A DNA stretch of 64,000 nt from Bacteroidota bacterium. GTDB taxonomy: Bacteria; Bacteroidota; Bacteroidia; Bacteroidales; Paludibacteraceae. Below are positions 51,027 through 59,281 of this stretch, one piece after another (positions within the stretch are counted from its first letter, which is position 1; every line of letters starts with the position of its first letter). The notes below the pieces were generated by a model. That model did not search any database and was not told where the DNA came from. It saw only the letters and a list, made by a program, of their open reading frames with translations. The position numbers and the translations under genes were made by a program. Location: contig JAEWAN010000002.1 in assembly GCA_023391625.1 (NCBI GenBank), forward strand, positions 1 through 64,000, in the 5' to 3' direction.

Positions 51027-53465
51027 ATGCCGAACCAACCGATATATCTGGATGCGGCCCGTTCCCCAAAGGAACGGGCACAGGACCTGTTGAAAGAGCT
51101 TTCTTTGGAAGAAAAGCTGGCGCAGCTGAACTGTATCTTTCCTCTGGGGGATGAATACGGCGACGCAAAGGCTTGGTGCGATGAAATGCCCTGGGGAGCG
51201 GGCGAGGTGAGTACGCTGGAGATGCGGCGGATTCAAACGCTGGAAGAGGCCGCCGCCTGGCAGCGTGCTATGCAGCGCCGTGTAATGGAGAATAGCCCCC
51301 ACCATATCCCGGCGATTTTCCACATGGAAGGTCTGTGCGGTGCGTTCATCCAGGAGGCGACCAGCTTTCCGGACGGGCTGGCTCGGGGCGCAGGGTGGGA
51401 TCCTCAACTGGAAGAACGAATTGCCCGCACGGTGGCACGGCAGGAAGCTGCCTGCGGGATCACGCACATCCTTGCACCGGTGCTGGATATTGCCCGGGAT
51501 GCCCGAATGGGGCGTCAGGGTGAAAGCTACGGCGAAGATCCGGCGCTGGCTGCCGCGCTGGGGGCTGCCTACACCCGCGGCGTGCAGATGACACAGAAAG
51601 GGGGACGGACCCCGGAGAGTGTAGCCAAACATTTTGTGTCTTTCCACAATTCCCAGGGGGGAATCCATGGCACCCATAGCGATACGCCGCCCCGTCTGTT
51701 GGAAGAAGTCTATGCGAAACCCTTCCAGGCGGCGATCACGGAAGGAGATCTGCGGGGGATCATGCCCTGTTATAATTCCATCGACGGGGAACCGGCCTCT
51801 GTCTCGCATCGGCTCTTGACGGAGCTGCTGCGCAACCGCATGGGCTTTTCAGGGCTGTGTGTCAGCGATTACGGCGGGATCGGCAATGCGCACACCGTGC
51901 ACAGGATCGGTGAGAGCCTCGGGGAAACGGGCTGGATGGCCATGCAGGCCGGTATGGATATTGAGATGCCGCGCCCGGCGGGATACGGAGAGGAATTGGC
52001 GCAGATGTTCCGCGACGGACGCGCCGATCCGGCCGTTCTGGACAGGACTGTGCTGGGGGTGCTGGAAGCGAAATTTCGTATGGGTTTGTTTGAACATCCC
52101 TTTGCGCTGGAGGGCGCCGAGCTTCACGGAGCGTTTACAATGGAAGGTGCAGGGGAAGCTTCGCTGCAGGCAGCGCGGCAGTCCTTGGTGTTGCTCAAAA
52201 ACAACGGCGTTTTACCTTTGTCCCGTCCCGCAAAGCTGGCGGTGATCGGCCCTCATGCGGATTGTGCCCGGAAGATGTTTGGCGGCTACACCCATCTGTG
52301 CATGATGGAGTCGATCTATGCCGTGGCCAGCTCCATCGCAGGGGTCGAAGGCAATGGCGCGGCGGTCGGATCCGCCGATGTACGCTTTGTGCCCGGCACA
52401 AAGATTCAGTCGGACGAGGGCGAGCGGTTCGACGAAATTCTGCGCCGGCAAAAGCCCGGCTGCCGCAGCCTGCTGGAAGAACTGCGCGCCCGCATGCCTG
52501 ACACAGAGGTAGTCTATGCTTATGGGTATCCCATCGCCGGCGCAGACGAAAGCGGCTTTGCCCAAGCGCTGGAGGCGGTGCGCCAGGCGGATGCAGTGAT
52601 TTTGACGCTGGGCGGCAAGCACGGCACCTGCTCCATCGCCTCGATGGGCGAAGGGGTCGACGCCAGTAACATTAATCTGCCGCCTTGCCAGGACGCCTTC
52701 CTGAGTGCGGCGGCCAAACTGGGAAAACCTCTGATCGGTGTGCATTTTGACGGACGTCCCATCTCCAGCGACGCTGCGGATACCTGTCTTGACGCGATCC
52801 TGGAGGCGTGGAGCCCTGCTGAGTATGGGGCGCAGGCGGTGGCCGATGCATTGCTGGGAGACTATAATCCGGGCGGCAAATTGCCCGTCACGGTGGCTTA
52901 TCACGCCGGGCAGCTTCCCATATATTACAATCATCCCAACGGTTCCGCGTGGCATGGGCAGGAGAGCATCGGCTTTGTCAACTATGTGGACCTGCCCCAT
53001 ACGCCGCGGTATTACTTCGGATACGGTCTTTCCTATACGGAGTTTGCGTATTCAGATCTTACCCTGTCGTCTGAAAGAGTCCAGCCGGAAGAAACCGTTG
53101 AGATCAGCTGTACGGTCCGCAATACGGGTGAGTGCGCGGGGGATGAAGTTGTACAGCTGTACCTGCGGGATCGCTTTTCCAGCGTGACGAGACCGGTAAA
53201 AGAGCTGGCGGGATTTTGCCGCGTTACCTTGCAGCCGGGACAGGCAAAGCGCATCCAGTTTGCTGTACATCCCAGTCAGACTGCCTTCCTTGATCGGCAA
53301 ATGAACTGGAAAGTTGAGGCCGGCGACATTGATGTGGAGATCGGTGCTTCTTCGGAGGATATTCGCTTGCAGGGGGCGTTCCGTATCTGCGAAGACAGCT
53401 GGATCAACGGCGCGCATCGCGCATTTTATGCCGGAGTCGCAGTGGAACCGGCAGAACAGGAGTAA
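51027..53465 (+). CDS. GH3 beta-glycosidase
   Basis: 812 residues; ATG 51027 follows AGAGGA (a TTG at 51009 overlaps the previous stop). Standard GH3 order: barrel domain with GRQGESYGEDPALAAALG and VAKHFVSFHNS, nucleophile Asp in GLCVSDYGGIGN (about residue 285), then the alpha/beta sandwich (ESLVLLKNNGVLPLS-like QSLVLLKNNGVLPL) and a C-terminal FnIII-like domain (YFGYGLSYTEFAYS). Probably a beta-glucosidase or beta-xylosidase, cytoplasmic. Confidence 0.93.
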   Translation: MPNQPIYLDAARSPKERAQDLLKELSLEEKLAQLNCIFPLGDEYGDAKAWCDEMPWGAGEVSTLEMRRIQTLEEAAAWQRAMQRRVMENSPHHIPAIFHMEGLCGAFIQEATSFPDGLARGAGWDPQLEERIARTVARQEAACGITHILAPVLDIARDARMGRQGESYGEDPALAAALGAAYTRGVQMTQKGGRTPESVAKHFVSFHNSQGGIHGTHSDTPPRLLEEVYAKPFQAAITEGDLRGIMPCYNSIDGEPASVSHRLLTELLRNRMGFSGLCVSDYGGIGNAHTVHRIGESLGETGWMAMQAGMDIEMPRPAGYGEELAQMFRDGRADPAVLDRTVLGVLEAKFRMGLFEHPFALEGAELHGAFTMEGAGEASLQAARQSLVLLKNNGVLPLSRPAKLAVIGPHADCARKMFGGYTHLCMMESIYAVASSIAGVEGNGAAVGSADVRFVPGTKIQSDEGERFDEILRRQKPGCRSLLEELRARMPDTEVVYAYGYPIAGADESGFAQALEAVRQADAVILTLGGKHGTCSIASMGEGVDASNINLPPCQDAFLSAAAKLGKPLIGVHFDGRPISSDAADTCLDAILEAWSPAEYGAQAVADALLGDYNPGGKLPVTVAYHAGQLPIYYNHPNGSAWHGQESIGFVNYVDLPHTPRYYFGYGLSYTEFAYSDLTLSSERVQPEETVEISCTVRNTGECAGDEVVQLYLRDRFSSVTRPVKELAGFCRVTLQPGQAKRIQFAVHPSQTAFLDRQMNWKVEAGDIDVEIGASSEDIRLQGAFRICEDSWINGAHRAFYAGVAVEPAEQE

Positions 53466-53468
53466 CCT

Positions 53469-55919
53469 ATGAACAAAACCGAACGGGAATCGCTGGCCGC
53501 ACGGCTGGCGGAAAATTCTATTGTACTTTTGAAAAACGAAAACGATGTGCTCCCCTTGGCTTCCGGAGATACGATCGCTGTATTTGGCCGTGCGCAGACA
53601 GGCACTCTGTTTTCGGGAAACGGTTCGGGCGGAGCTCATGTGGCAGGGTGCCAGACATTGCTGGAAGCCTGTGAGGAGACAGGCCTTGTGCCGGAACCGC
53701 TGCTGAAAGGTTTCTATGCGTACAAGTTTGCTGGAGAACCGGTGAGCGAAGCGGATGAGTTCGACTGGACCAAGGTGTCGGAGATGGTCAACAGCGGCAT
53801 CATGTATGAGATCTTTGGACGGTACCGCCCGCCGGTGGAGGAATTTGAGATCCCCGATACCCTTGCGCAGCAGGCTGCCGAAAAAACCGACACGGCCCTA
53901 CTGGTATTGGGGCGCAATTCCGGTGGAGAGGAATGCGACCGCCACAAGGAATCTGACTATTTTTTGACTGCCAGCGAAGAAAAACTTGTCGCCACCGTCT
54001 GTCGCCATTTCCTTCGTGTGGTTGTGGTGCTCAACACCAACGGCCTTGTTGATCTCTCCTGGATGGAGAAATATCCCAGCGTAAAGGCGATTCTGTTTGC
54101 TGGCATCCCCGGAGAACAGGGAGCTGGAGCAGTGGCGCGCATTCTCAGCGGGCAGGTGAATCCCTCGGGCAAACTGGCCTTTACCATTGCCCGAAGGTAT
54201 GAAGATTATCCTTCCGCGGCGCATTTCTCCTGGGACAAAGACCATCTGGATGCCATTCGCTCCTATGAAAAGTACGGCCTTTCGGCAGCAGAAAACGGCA
54301 GCACGGATTTTGCCAAAAGCCCGGTGACCGTTTATCAGGAGGGAATCTACAACGGCTACCGCTATTTCGATAGCTTTGGCAAGGATGTGCTGTATCCTTT
54401 CGGCTATGGCCTTTCCTATACCACATTTGATCTGCTTATGGAGCAGGTCGTTCGAACGGAGACCGGCCTGCAGCTGCAGGTGCGGGTTTGCAATACGGGG
54501 TGTCGGTCAGGCAAAGAAGTGGTGCAGGTATATTTGTCCCGTACCGAAACCGCTCGCGTGGAACGTCCCTCGCAGGAGCTGAAAGGCTTCGCAAAGACGA
54601 GCCTGCTGAAACCCGGAGCAAAAGAAACGCTCACCATCTCCATCCCCTGGCGGGCGCTTGCTGCGTATGAAGAAGAAACGGCGAACTGGGTCATCGAGGC
54701 GGGAGAGTATCTCTTGCGGGCGGGAATTTCTTCTCGTGAGAACAAACCGGTCGCCCGGCTGCTGGTCCGGGAAGATATTGTGACAGAGCACTGTCATAAC
54801 CGGTTGGGTCTTGCGCCCTGCAACCGGGAGAAGCTCAAGTTTTTGTCCGGAGCGAACAAAACTGCTGCGCAGCTGGTATCTGCCGGCCTTCCAACGATTA
54901 CCTTGTGTGCGGCCGATCTTCCCGCCCCTGCCAAACCAGCTCCGGTCACAGCGGAGATTCCACCGGTACTGAATACTCTTTCAGACAGGGAATTGGCTGC
55001 TCTTTGCGTGGGTTACGGCGCGGGCACACCCTTCTCGGCGGTGGGAGACCGTAGCGATCCTCCCACCATTTACAGCGAAAGCGGTGCGCCGCTCACGGTG
55101 AATGACCATCCTACCGGTTTTGAAGGGTATGTCTCTCCCGCCATCCCGCAGGCAGGGATCCATTCGATTTTTTACAAAGACGGTCCCGCCGGGGTGGGCG
55201 GTCTGGCCTGGCCCACCGAAATGCTGCTGGCCTGCAGTTTCGACCGGTCACTCTGGCAGGCTTTCGGCAGTGCCGTAGCTTCGGAATGTGAGGAACAGGG
55301 GGTCAATATCTGGCTGGCGCCAGCTGTGAATCTGCACCGTGATCCGCTGTGTGGCCGCAATTTTGAATACTTCTCCGAGGATCCGCTCCTGACGGGCCTG
55401 TGTGCTTGTGAAATTGCCCGGGGCGTGCAGCAAAATGGCCGGGTATTCGTGTGCCCTAAACATTTGGCTGCCAACGAGCAGGAAACCTTCCGGCGCGGCA
55501 GTGCCAAACGCCGTGTGGATGCTGTGGACTCCATCCTTCCTGAGCGTGCGCTGCGGGAACTGTATCTGCTGCCTTTTGAAATGCTGGTGCGGCAGGCGAA
55601 TGTGCGCTGCATCATGACATCCTTCAATAAAATCAACGGCGTGTTTGCCGGCGGCAGTCAGGATCTTTGCACCCACATTCTGCGGGAGGAGTGGGGATTT
55701 TCTGGAGCGGTGGTGACCGACTGGGGCGATATGGATATCGTGGTGGACGGCGCTGACGCAGTGGCGGCCGGAAACGATATCGTTATGCCGGGCGGTCCGC
55801 CGGTCATTGCGCAGCTTCTGCGCGGTCTGAAAGAAAATCGCCTGACCCGTCAGCAGCTTCTGCTGGCCGTGTCACACCTGATGGCGCTTTTGCAGGTCGC
55901 CAGAGGGAATATATTATAG
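53469..55919 (+). CDS. domain-permuted GH3 beta-glycosidase
   Basis: 816 residues, three bases after the previous gene. The domain order is reversed: it begins with the GH3 C-terminal sandwich (LAENSIVLLKNENDVLPLASGDTIAVFG), continues with FnIII-like (YPFGYGLSYTTFDLL), and ends with the catalytic barrel (DGPAGVGGLAWPTEMLLACSFD, GRNFEYFSEDPLLTG, nucleophile in GAVVTDWGDMDI, about residue 755). The same inverted order is known from some ruminococcal beta-glucosidases. All expected catalytic pieces are present, so it should be active. Confidence 0.92.
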   Translation: MNKTERESLAARLAENSIVLLKNENDVLPLASGDTIAVFGRAQTGTLFSGNGSGGAHVAGCQTLLEACEETGLVPEPLLKGFYAYKFAGEPVSEADEFDWTKVSEMVNSGIMYEIFGRYRPPVEEFEIPDTLAQQAAEKTDTALLVLGRNSGGEECDRHKESDYFLTASEEKLVATVCRHFLRVVVVLNTNGLVDLSWMEKYPSVKAILFAGIPGEQGAGAVARILSGQVNPSGKLAFTIARRYEDYPSAAHFSWDKDHLDAIRSYEKYGLSAAENGSTDFAKSPVTVYQEGIYNGYRYFDSFGKDVLYPFGYGLSYTTFDLLMEQVVRTETGLQLQVRVCNTGCRSGKEVVQVYLSRTETARVERPSQELKGFAKTSLLKPGAKETLTISIPWRALAAYEEETANWVIEAGEYLLRAGISSRENKPVARLLVREDIVTEHCHNRLGLAPCNREKLKFLSGANKTAAQLVSAGLPTITLCAADLPAPAKPAPVTAEIPPVLNTLSDRELAALCVGYGAGTPFSAVGDRSDPPTIYSESGAPLTVNDHPTGFEGYVSPAIPQAGIHSIFYKDGPAGVGGLAWPTEMLLACSFDRSLWQAFGSAVASECEEQGVNIWLAPAVNLHRDPLCGRNFEYFSEDPLLTGLCACEIARGVQQNGRVFVCPKHLAANEQETFRRGSAKRRVDAVDSILPERALRELYLLPFEMLVRQANVRCIMTSFNKINGVFAGGSQDLCTHILREEWGFSGAVVTDWGDMDIVVDGADAVAAGNDIVMPGGPPVIAQLLRGLKENRLTRQQLLLAVSHLMALLQVARGNIL

Positions 55920-55936
55920 AAAGGGGCGTGCTGTGG

Positions 55937-57514
55937 ATGACGGAGCATTTCAGAAAACATTGGCAGGCAGATCCTTTATTGATCATCGGCGGCGAGGTCC
56001 ACAATTCCAATTCCTCCAGTGCAGAGGCAATGGCTCCCGTCTGGAAAAAGGCGGATGAATTGTGCCTGAACACTGTGCTGGCGCCAGTCACATGGGAAAT
56101 GCTGGAACCGCAGGAAGGGGAGTACGATTTTACAGCAGTGGATATGCTGCTGGATGGGGCAAGAAGCCACGGCAAGCGGCTGGTATTGTTATGGTTTGGC
56201 ACGTGGAAGAACGCGCAGTGCGGTTATGCTCCGGCATGGGTCAAGGCCGACACCCGTCGCTTTGCTCGCGCCGAGGTGGAAAAAGGGTCAAATAAGGTTT
56301 GCCTCAAACAGTTCCACGATATGCCTTATACAACGCTATCCTATCTGTGCACGGCCACACAGCAGGCGGATGCCCGCGCCTTTGCACACTTGATGGCTCA
56401 TCTGCGTGAAGTTGATGGCACACAGAAGACCGTGTACATGGTACAGGTGGAGAACGAGACAGGGCTGCAGGGAGCGGCACGGGAGCACTCGGATGCCGCT
56501 GACGCCGCCTTTGCTGCGGATGTTGATCCAGGGCTGATCGCTTTCCTAAAGCATAATACAGACGAAATGGCACCCGATCTGCGCACCGCGGTAAAAGCCG
56601 CGCCGGACGCGGGAAGTTGGAGTGATGTGTTTGGTACGGTAGCGGAGGAAGTTTTCAGCGCCTATCACATTGCACGCTTTGTGCAGTATGTGGCGGCGGA
56701 GGGACTGGCAGAATACGATCTGCCGCTGGCGGTCAACTGCTGGCTGGACAAGGGAGACAAACCCGGAGAATATCCCAGCGGCGGCCCGGTGGCACGCATG
56801 ATGGAGGTTTGGCAGTATGCTGCGCCGGCCATCGACGTATATGCGCCGGACATCTATGTGCATGATTTTTGTGATGTTTGCGAGCAATACAAAAAGCGGG
56901 AGAACCCGCTTTTTATCCCTGAAACAGCAACCCACGGCCACGCCGGGCCGCGACTGGTATACGCTGTCGGGCATTGCCATGCAATTGGTTACTCTCCCTT
57001 TGGCTTTGAGGATATGGGAACCGGTTTTGGCGATATGGCTGGAGAACTGTTTGGCGTCGATATCCACGATCCTTTGTTGACCACAACGCAGGACACGGCG
57101 GAATATGCGTGGTATGCCCGGACGATGGATTCGCTGGCGCCGCTGCTGCTTGCTCGTTACGGTACGGATAAACTGCAAGCCGTAATCCATGAAAAGCCGG
57201 AGCGGATGACGATGCGCTTTGCACAATTCGGCTTTATAGTTGACACAGAGCATTACCTGCTGTCCCGGCAAGACGGTGTGTGTATGGCACTGGAATTGGC
57301 AGAAGACGAGTTCCTCTTTGTTACCTGCGGTTGCGTTATTGTACCCTTTTCGAACTGCGAAGCAAAGCCGCACACTGATCTGCTGTGCGTGGAAGAAGGT
57401 ATGTATGAAAATGGCTGCTGGAAAATGACCCGACGGCTCAATGGAGACGAAACAGCCGTTCTTCGGTTCCACAAACCGACTTTGTTACGTATTCAGCTGT
57501 TTTCATATGCATGA
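55937..57514 (+). CDS. DUF5597/GH35-like beta-galactosidase family protein
   Basis: 525 residues. IIGGEVHNSNSSS, NTVLAPVTWEMLEPQEGEYDF, acid/base in VQVENETG (about residue 178) and nucleophile in FIPETATHG (about 330) are the GH35-like clan GH-A features of DUF5597 proteins. A C-terminal beta domain follows. Start ATG 55937 (AAAGGGG 10 bases before); GTG 55928 is also in frame. Last gene of the locus; probably cuts a beta-galactoside or beta-glucoside. No signal peptide. Confidence 0.85.
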   Translation: MTEHFRKHWQADPLLIIGGEVHNSNSSSAEAMAPVWKKADELCLNTVLAPVTWEMLEPQEGEYDFTAVDMLLDGARSHGKRLVLLWFGTWKNAQCGYAPAWVKADTRRFARAEVEKGSNKVCLKQFHDMPYTTLSYLCTATQQADARAFAHLMAHLREVDGTQKTVYMVQVENETGLQGAAREHSDAADAAFAADVDPGLIAFLKHNTDEMAPDLRTAVKAAPDAGSWSDVFGTVAEEVFSAYHIARFVQYVAAEGLAEYDLPLAVNCWLDKGDKPGEYPSGGPVARMMEVWQYAAPAIDVYAPDIYVHDFCDVCEQYKKRENPLFIPETATHGHAGPRLVYAVGHCHAIGYSPFGFEDMGTGFGDMAGELFGVDIHDPLLTTTQDTAEYAWYARTMDSLAPLLLARYGTDKLQAVIHEKPERMTMRFAQFGFIVDTEHYLLSRQDGVCMALELAEDEFLFVTCGCVIVPFSNCEAKPHTDLLCVEEGMYENGCWKMTRRLNGDETAVLRFHKPTLLRIQLFSYA

Positions 57515-57651
57515 ACGTAATATCAATGGGTTAATGGTTGAGATATCAAGAACGACAGTTTAAAGTTCAATAACCTTTGAAACTGTACTATGGAATCAAT
57601 GAAATTCAAAATTGTAGTGAATTCCTTGCTGACTGTTGTCAAAGGGGTTGA
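57515..57651. other. gap after the glycan locus
   Basis: No gene. Contains an imperfect hairpin (ACAGTTTAAAG with CTTTGAAACTGT, about 57558-57590) without T-run. This is the likely end of the cargo block. Confidence 0.35.
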
Positions 57652-57865
57652 TACAAGCTGGTAGATCAAAAGAAAAGTCAAGAGTGGATATTATGCCCTT
57701 TATGCCATTGTAGAACACGAGTCAAAGTGAGGACGGATACTACGTTGTTGAAATTTCCGCTATTTTGCCCTAAATGTAAGCGAGAATTCCTTATCAATGT
57801 TGTGAACAAAAAAGTGTATGTATGTAATAAGAGAATAACCGTAAAGAGCCAGACGTTAAACGAAG
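57652..57865 (+). pseudogene. cysteine-rich KTR protein remnant
   Basis: The frame encodes WILCPLCHCRTRVKVRTD and FPLFCPKCKREFLINV, the two CxxC pairs of the Cys-rich KTR family common in ICEs. No ATG precedes the first pair, and after ITVK the expected family ending appears only in another frame (KEPDVKRR), so a small deletion has shifted it. It ends in a terminator. Probably decayed. Confidence 0.6.
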
Positions 57866-57866
57866 A

Positions 57867-57909
57867 GCCCGCACTTTTCCATGGGAGAAGTGCGGGCGCT
57901 GTTATTTTT
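57867..57909 (+). terminator. terminator after KTR remnant
   Basis: GCCCGCACTT pairs with AAGTGCGGGC, followed by GTTATTTTT. It also lies at the stop of the minus-strand XRE gene and may serve both directions. Confidence 0.8.
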
Positions 57910-58264
57910 GTTTGTAAATGGAGTAGGCTTTAGGACTTCTCACTGTGCGTAGCGCGGCATCGCAGATTTCATACAGCAAGATCGCTTCATCTTCAGTACA
58001 TGTGGTCAATTTAGCTTTTAATTCAGCTGCTGCACCATTTGTGCTATCGGTGTGCTCTGGGTAAAAGATTTCTACCGGATCGATGTTCAAGGTTCCAATT
58101 AACGGGTATAAGGTTTCCATTGTTAGATTGGAGCGATAGTTTTCAATATCGCCAACTGTACGAAGACCGATTCCCAGAATTTCCGCAAGTTCGGCTTGGG
58201 ACAGTTTTGCTTTATGACGTGCTTTGCGCACGGTATCACCCAGGGATTTCTGGTAATCAGGCAT
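57902..58264 (-). CDS. XRE family transcription regulator
   Basis: 120 residues, GAGGTGA upstream of the ATG. Cro/CI-type helix-turn-helix at residues about 10-65 (VRKARHKAKLSQAELAEILGIGLRTVGDIENYRSNLTMETL), then a short C-terminal helix pair, probably for dimerisation. It is separated from the next plus-strand gene by 205 bases, likely holding the shared control region. Confidence 0.9.
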   Translation of the reverse strand: MPDYQKSLGDTVRKARHKAKLSQAELAEILGIGLRTVGDIENYRSNLTMETLYPLIGTLNIDPVEIFYPEHTDSTNGAAAELKAKLTTCTEDEAILLYEICDAALRTVRSPKAYSIYKQK

Positions 58265-58469
58265 TATAACTCACCTCAAATGTATTGTACAATGCTTGTT
58301 TTGCATCCGAAATCCATGTATAACGCGTGTTTGAAGGCGCTATATTGCTTGTTTTTGGGCTAATTTAGGATTTCGATACTCTCGAAATTATTTTGAAAAA
58401 ATGTAAAGGGATATTTGACATTATCCTAGTACGATAAAGTTGGAGCAAGGAGCGAGGTGGTGAAAGGAT

Positions 58470-58787
58470 GTGGACGCAAATTGGCGCAGAGAAGCCATCG
58501 TCGAGATCCTTCGCCAAGGAAGGAAAGTCAAGGCAAGAGATTTGGCGGACCACTTTCAGGTTACGCGGCAGACAATCTATCACGATATTGTCGCTTTGTC
58601 CCTGAACTATGATGTGTGTACAGAACCGGGAAGAAATGGAGGAATATACCTTCTGAATGCCAAACGGCACAAGAGAGAATTCCTCTCCTGCACACAAGTG
58701 GAGGTTCTTCGTCAGATATTGGAAAGCCTGACAGACGAACGCAAAGAAATCGTTCAATCCATCCTCGATGATTTTAGCTCCCCTTGA
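58470..58787 (+). CDS. HTH-type (HTH_11/DeoR-like) regulator
   Basis: 105 residues from GTG 58470 (GAGGTGG upstream). A winged helix-turn-helix fills residues 8-60 (REAIVEILRQGRKVKARDLADHFQVTRQTIYHDIVAL). The C-terminal part is short and has no WYL or sugar-binding domain, so it is a minimal regulator. It may control the helicase operon downstream. Confidence 0.75.
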   Translation: MDANWRREAIVEILRQGRKVKARDLADHFQVTRQTIYHDIVALSLNYDVCTEPGRNGGIYLLNAKRHKREFLSCTQVEVLRQILESLTDERKEIVQSILDDFSSP

Positions 58788-59281
58788 CCGTGGCAGGTCG
58801 GAACCTTGACAATAGAAATACATAGCCATGCGGGAGCACTGCAATCTCCAGGGAAAGCGACAGCGGGAAAAGCGCCAAGATGACGATGGCAGAAGGTTTG
58901 TACGACCATGGGCGGACAGGCTTTTTGCAGTAGTCGGAGCGATATATTTTGCCCGGAAAGAGGTACGGCAGCCTCATTCGCCATGACACTCGTGGCAGAG
59001 AACAGTGCGCCGTTTTTATGTTAGCCCACACGTCAGATGGGCTGGTTGACCTTGGGTTGTAATCAGCAAGACCCTTGGAAGGCCATGATGAAGGGGCTTT
59101 ACGACCAAAAGCCCGCCTGCATGGCTCCCATGCGTCGGGGGATGAAACAAATACGATGCGAACATCTTTTCTTAAACCTACATTTAGAATTGCCGTCGTT
59201 GACGGCGAATCCGTGCAGCGCAGCGGATAAGTTGCGCTGCATTACTTTGTCGTTAACGGCTGACTCGAAAGGAGCATAGCC
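58788..59281. other. 494-base gap with several hairpins
   Basis: No gene that I can support. Two clear inverted repeats lie near the right end: GCCGTC/GACGGC (59192-59206) and GCAGCGC/GCGCTGC (59215-59240); another (GGGGCTTT/AAAGCCC) is near 59094-59115. An AAAGGAG site ends the region. It could hold a promoter, an RNA or an attachment site. Confidence 0.35.
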
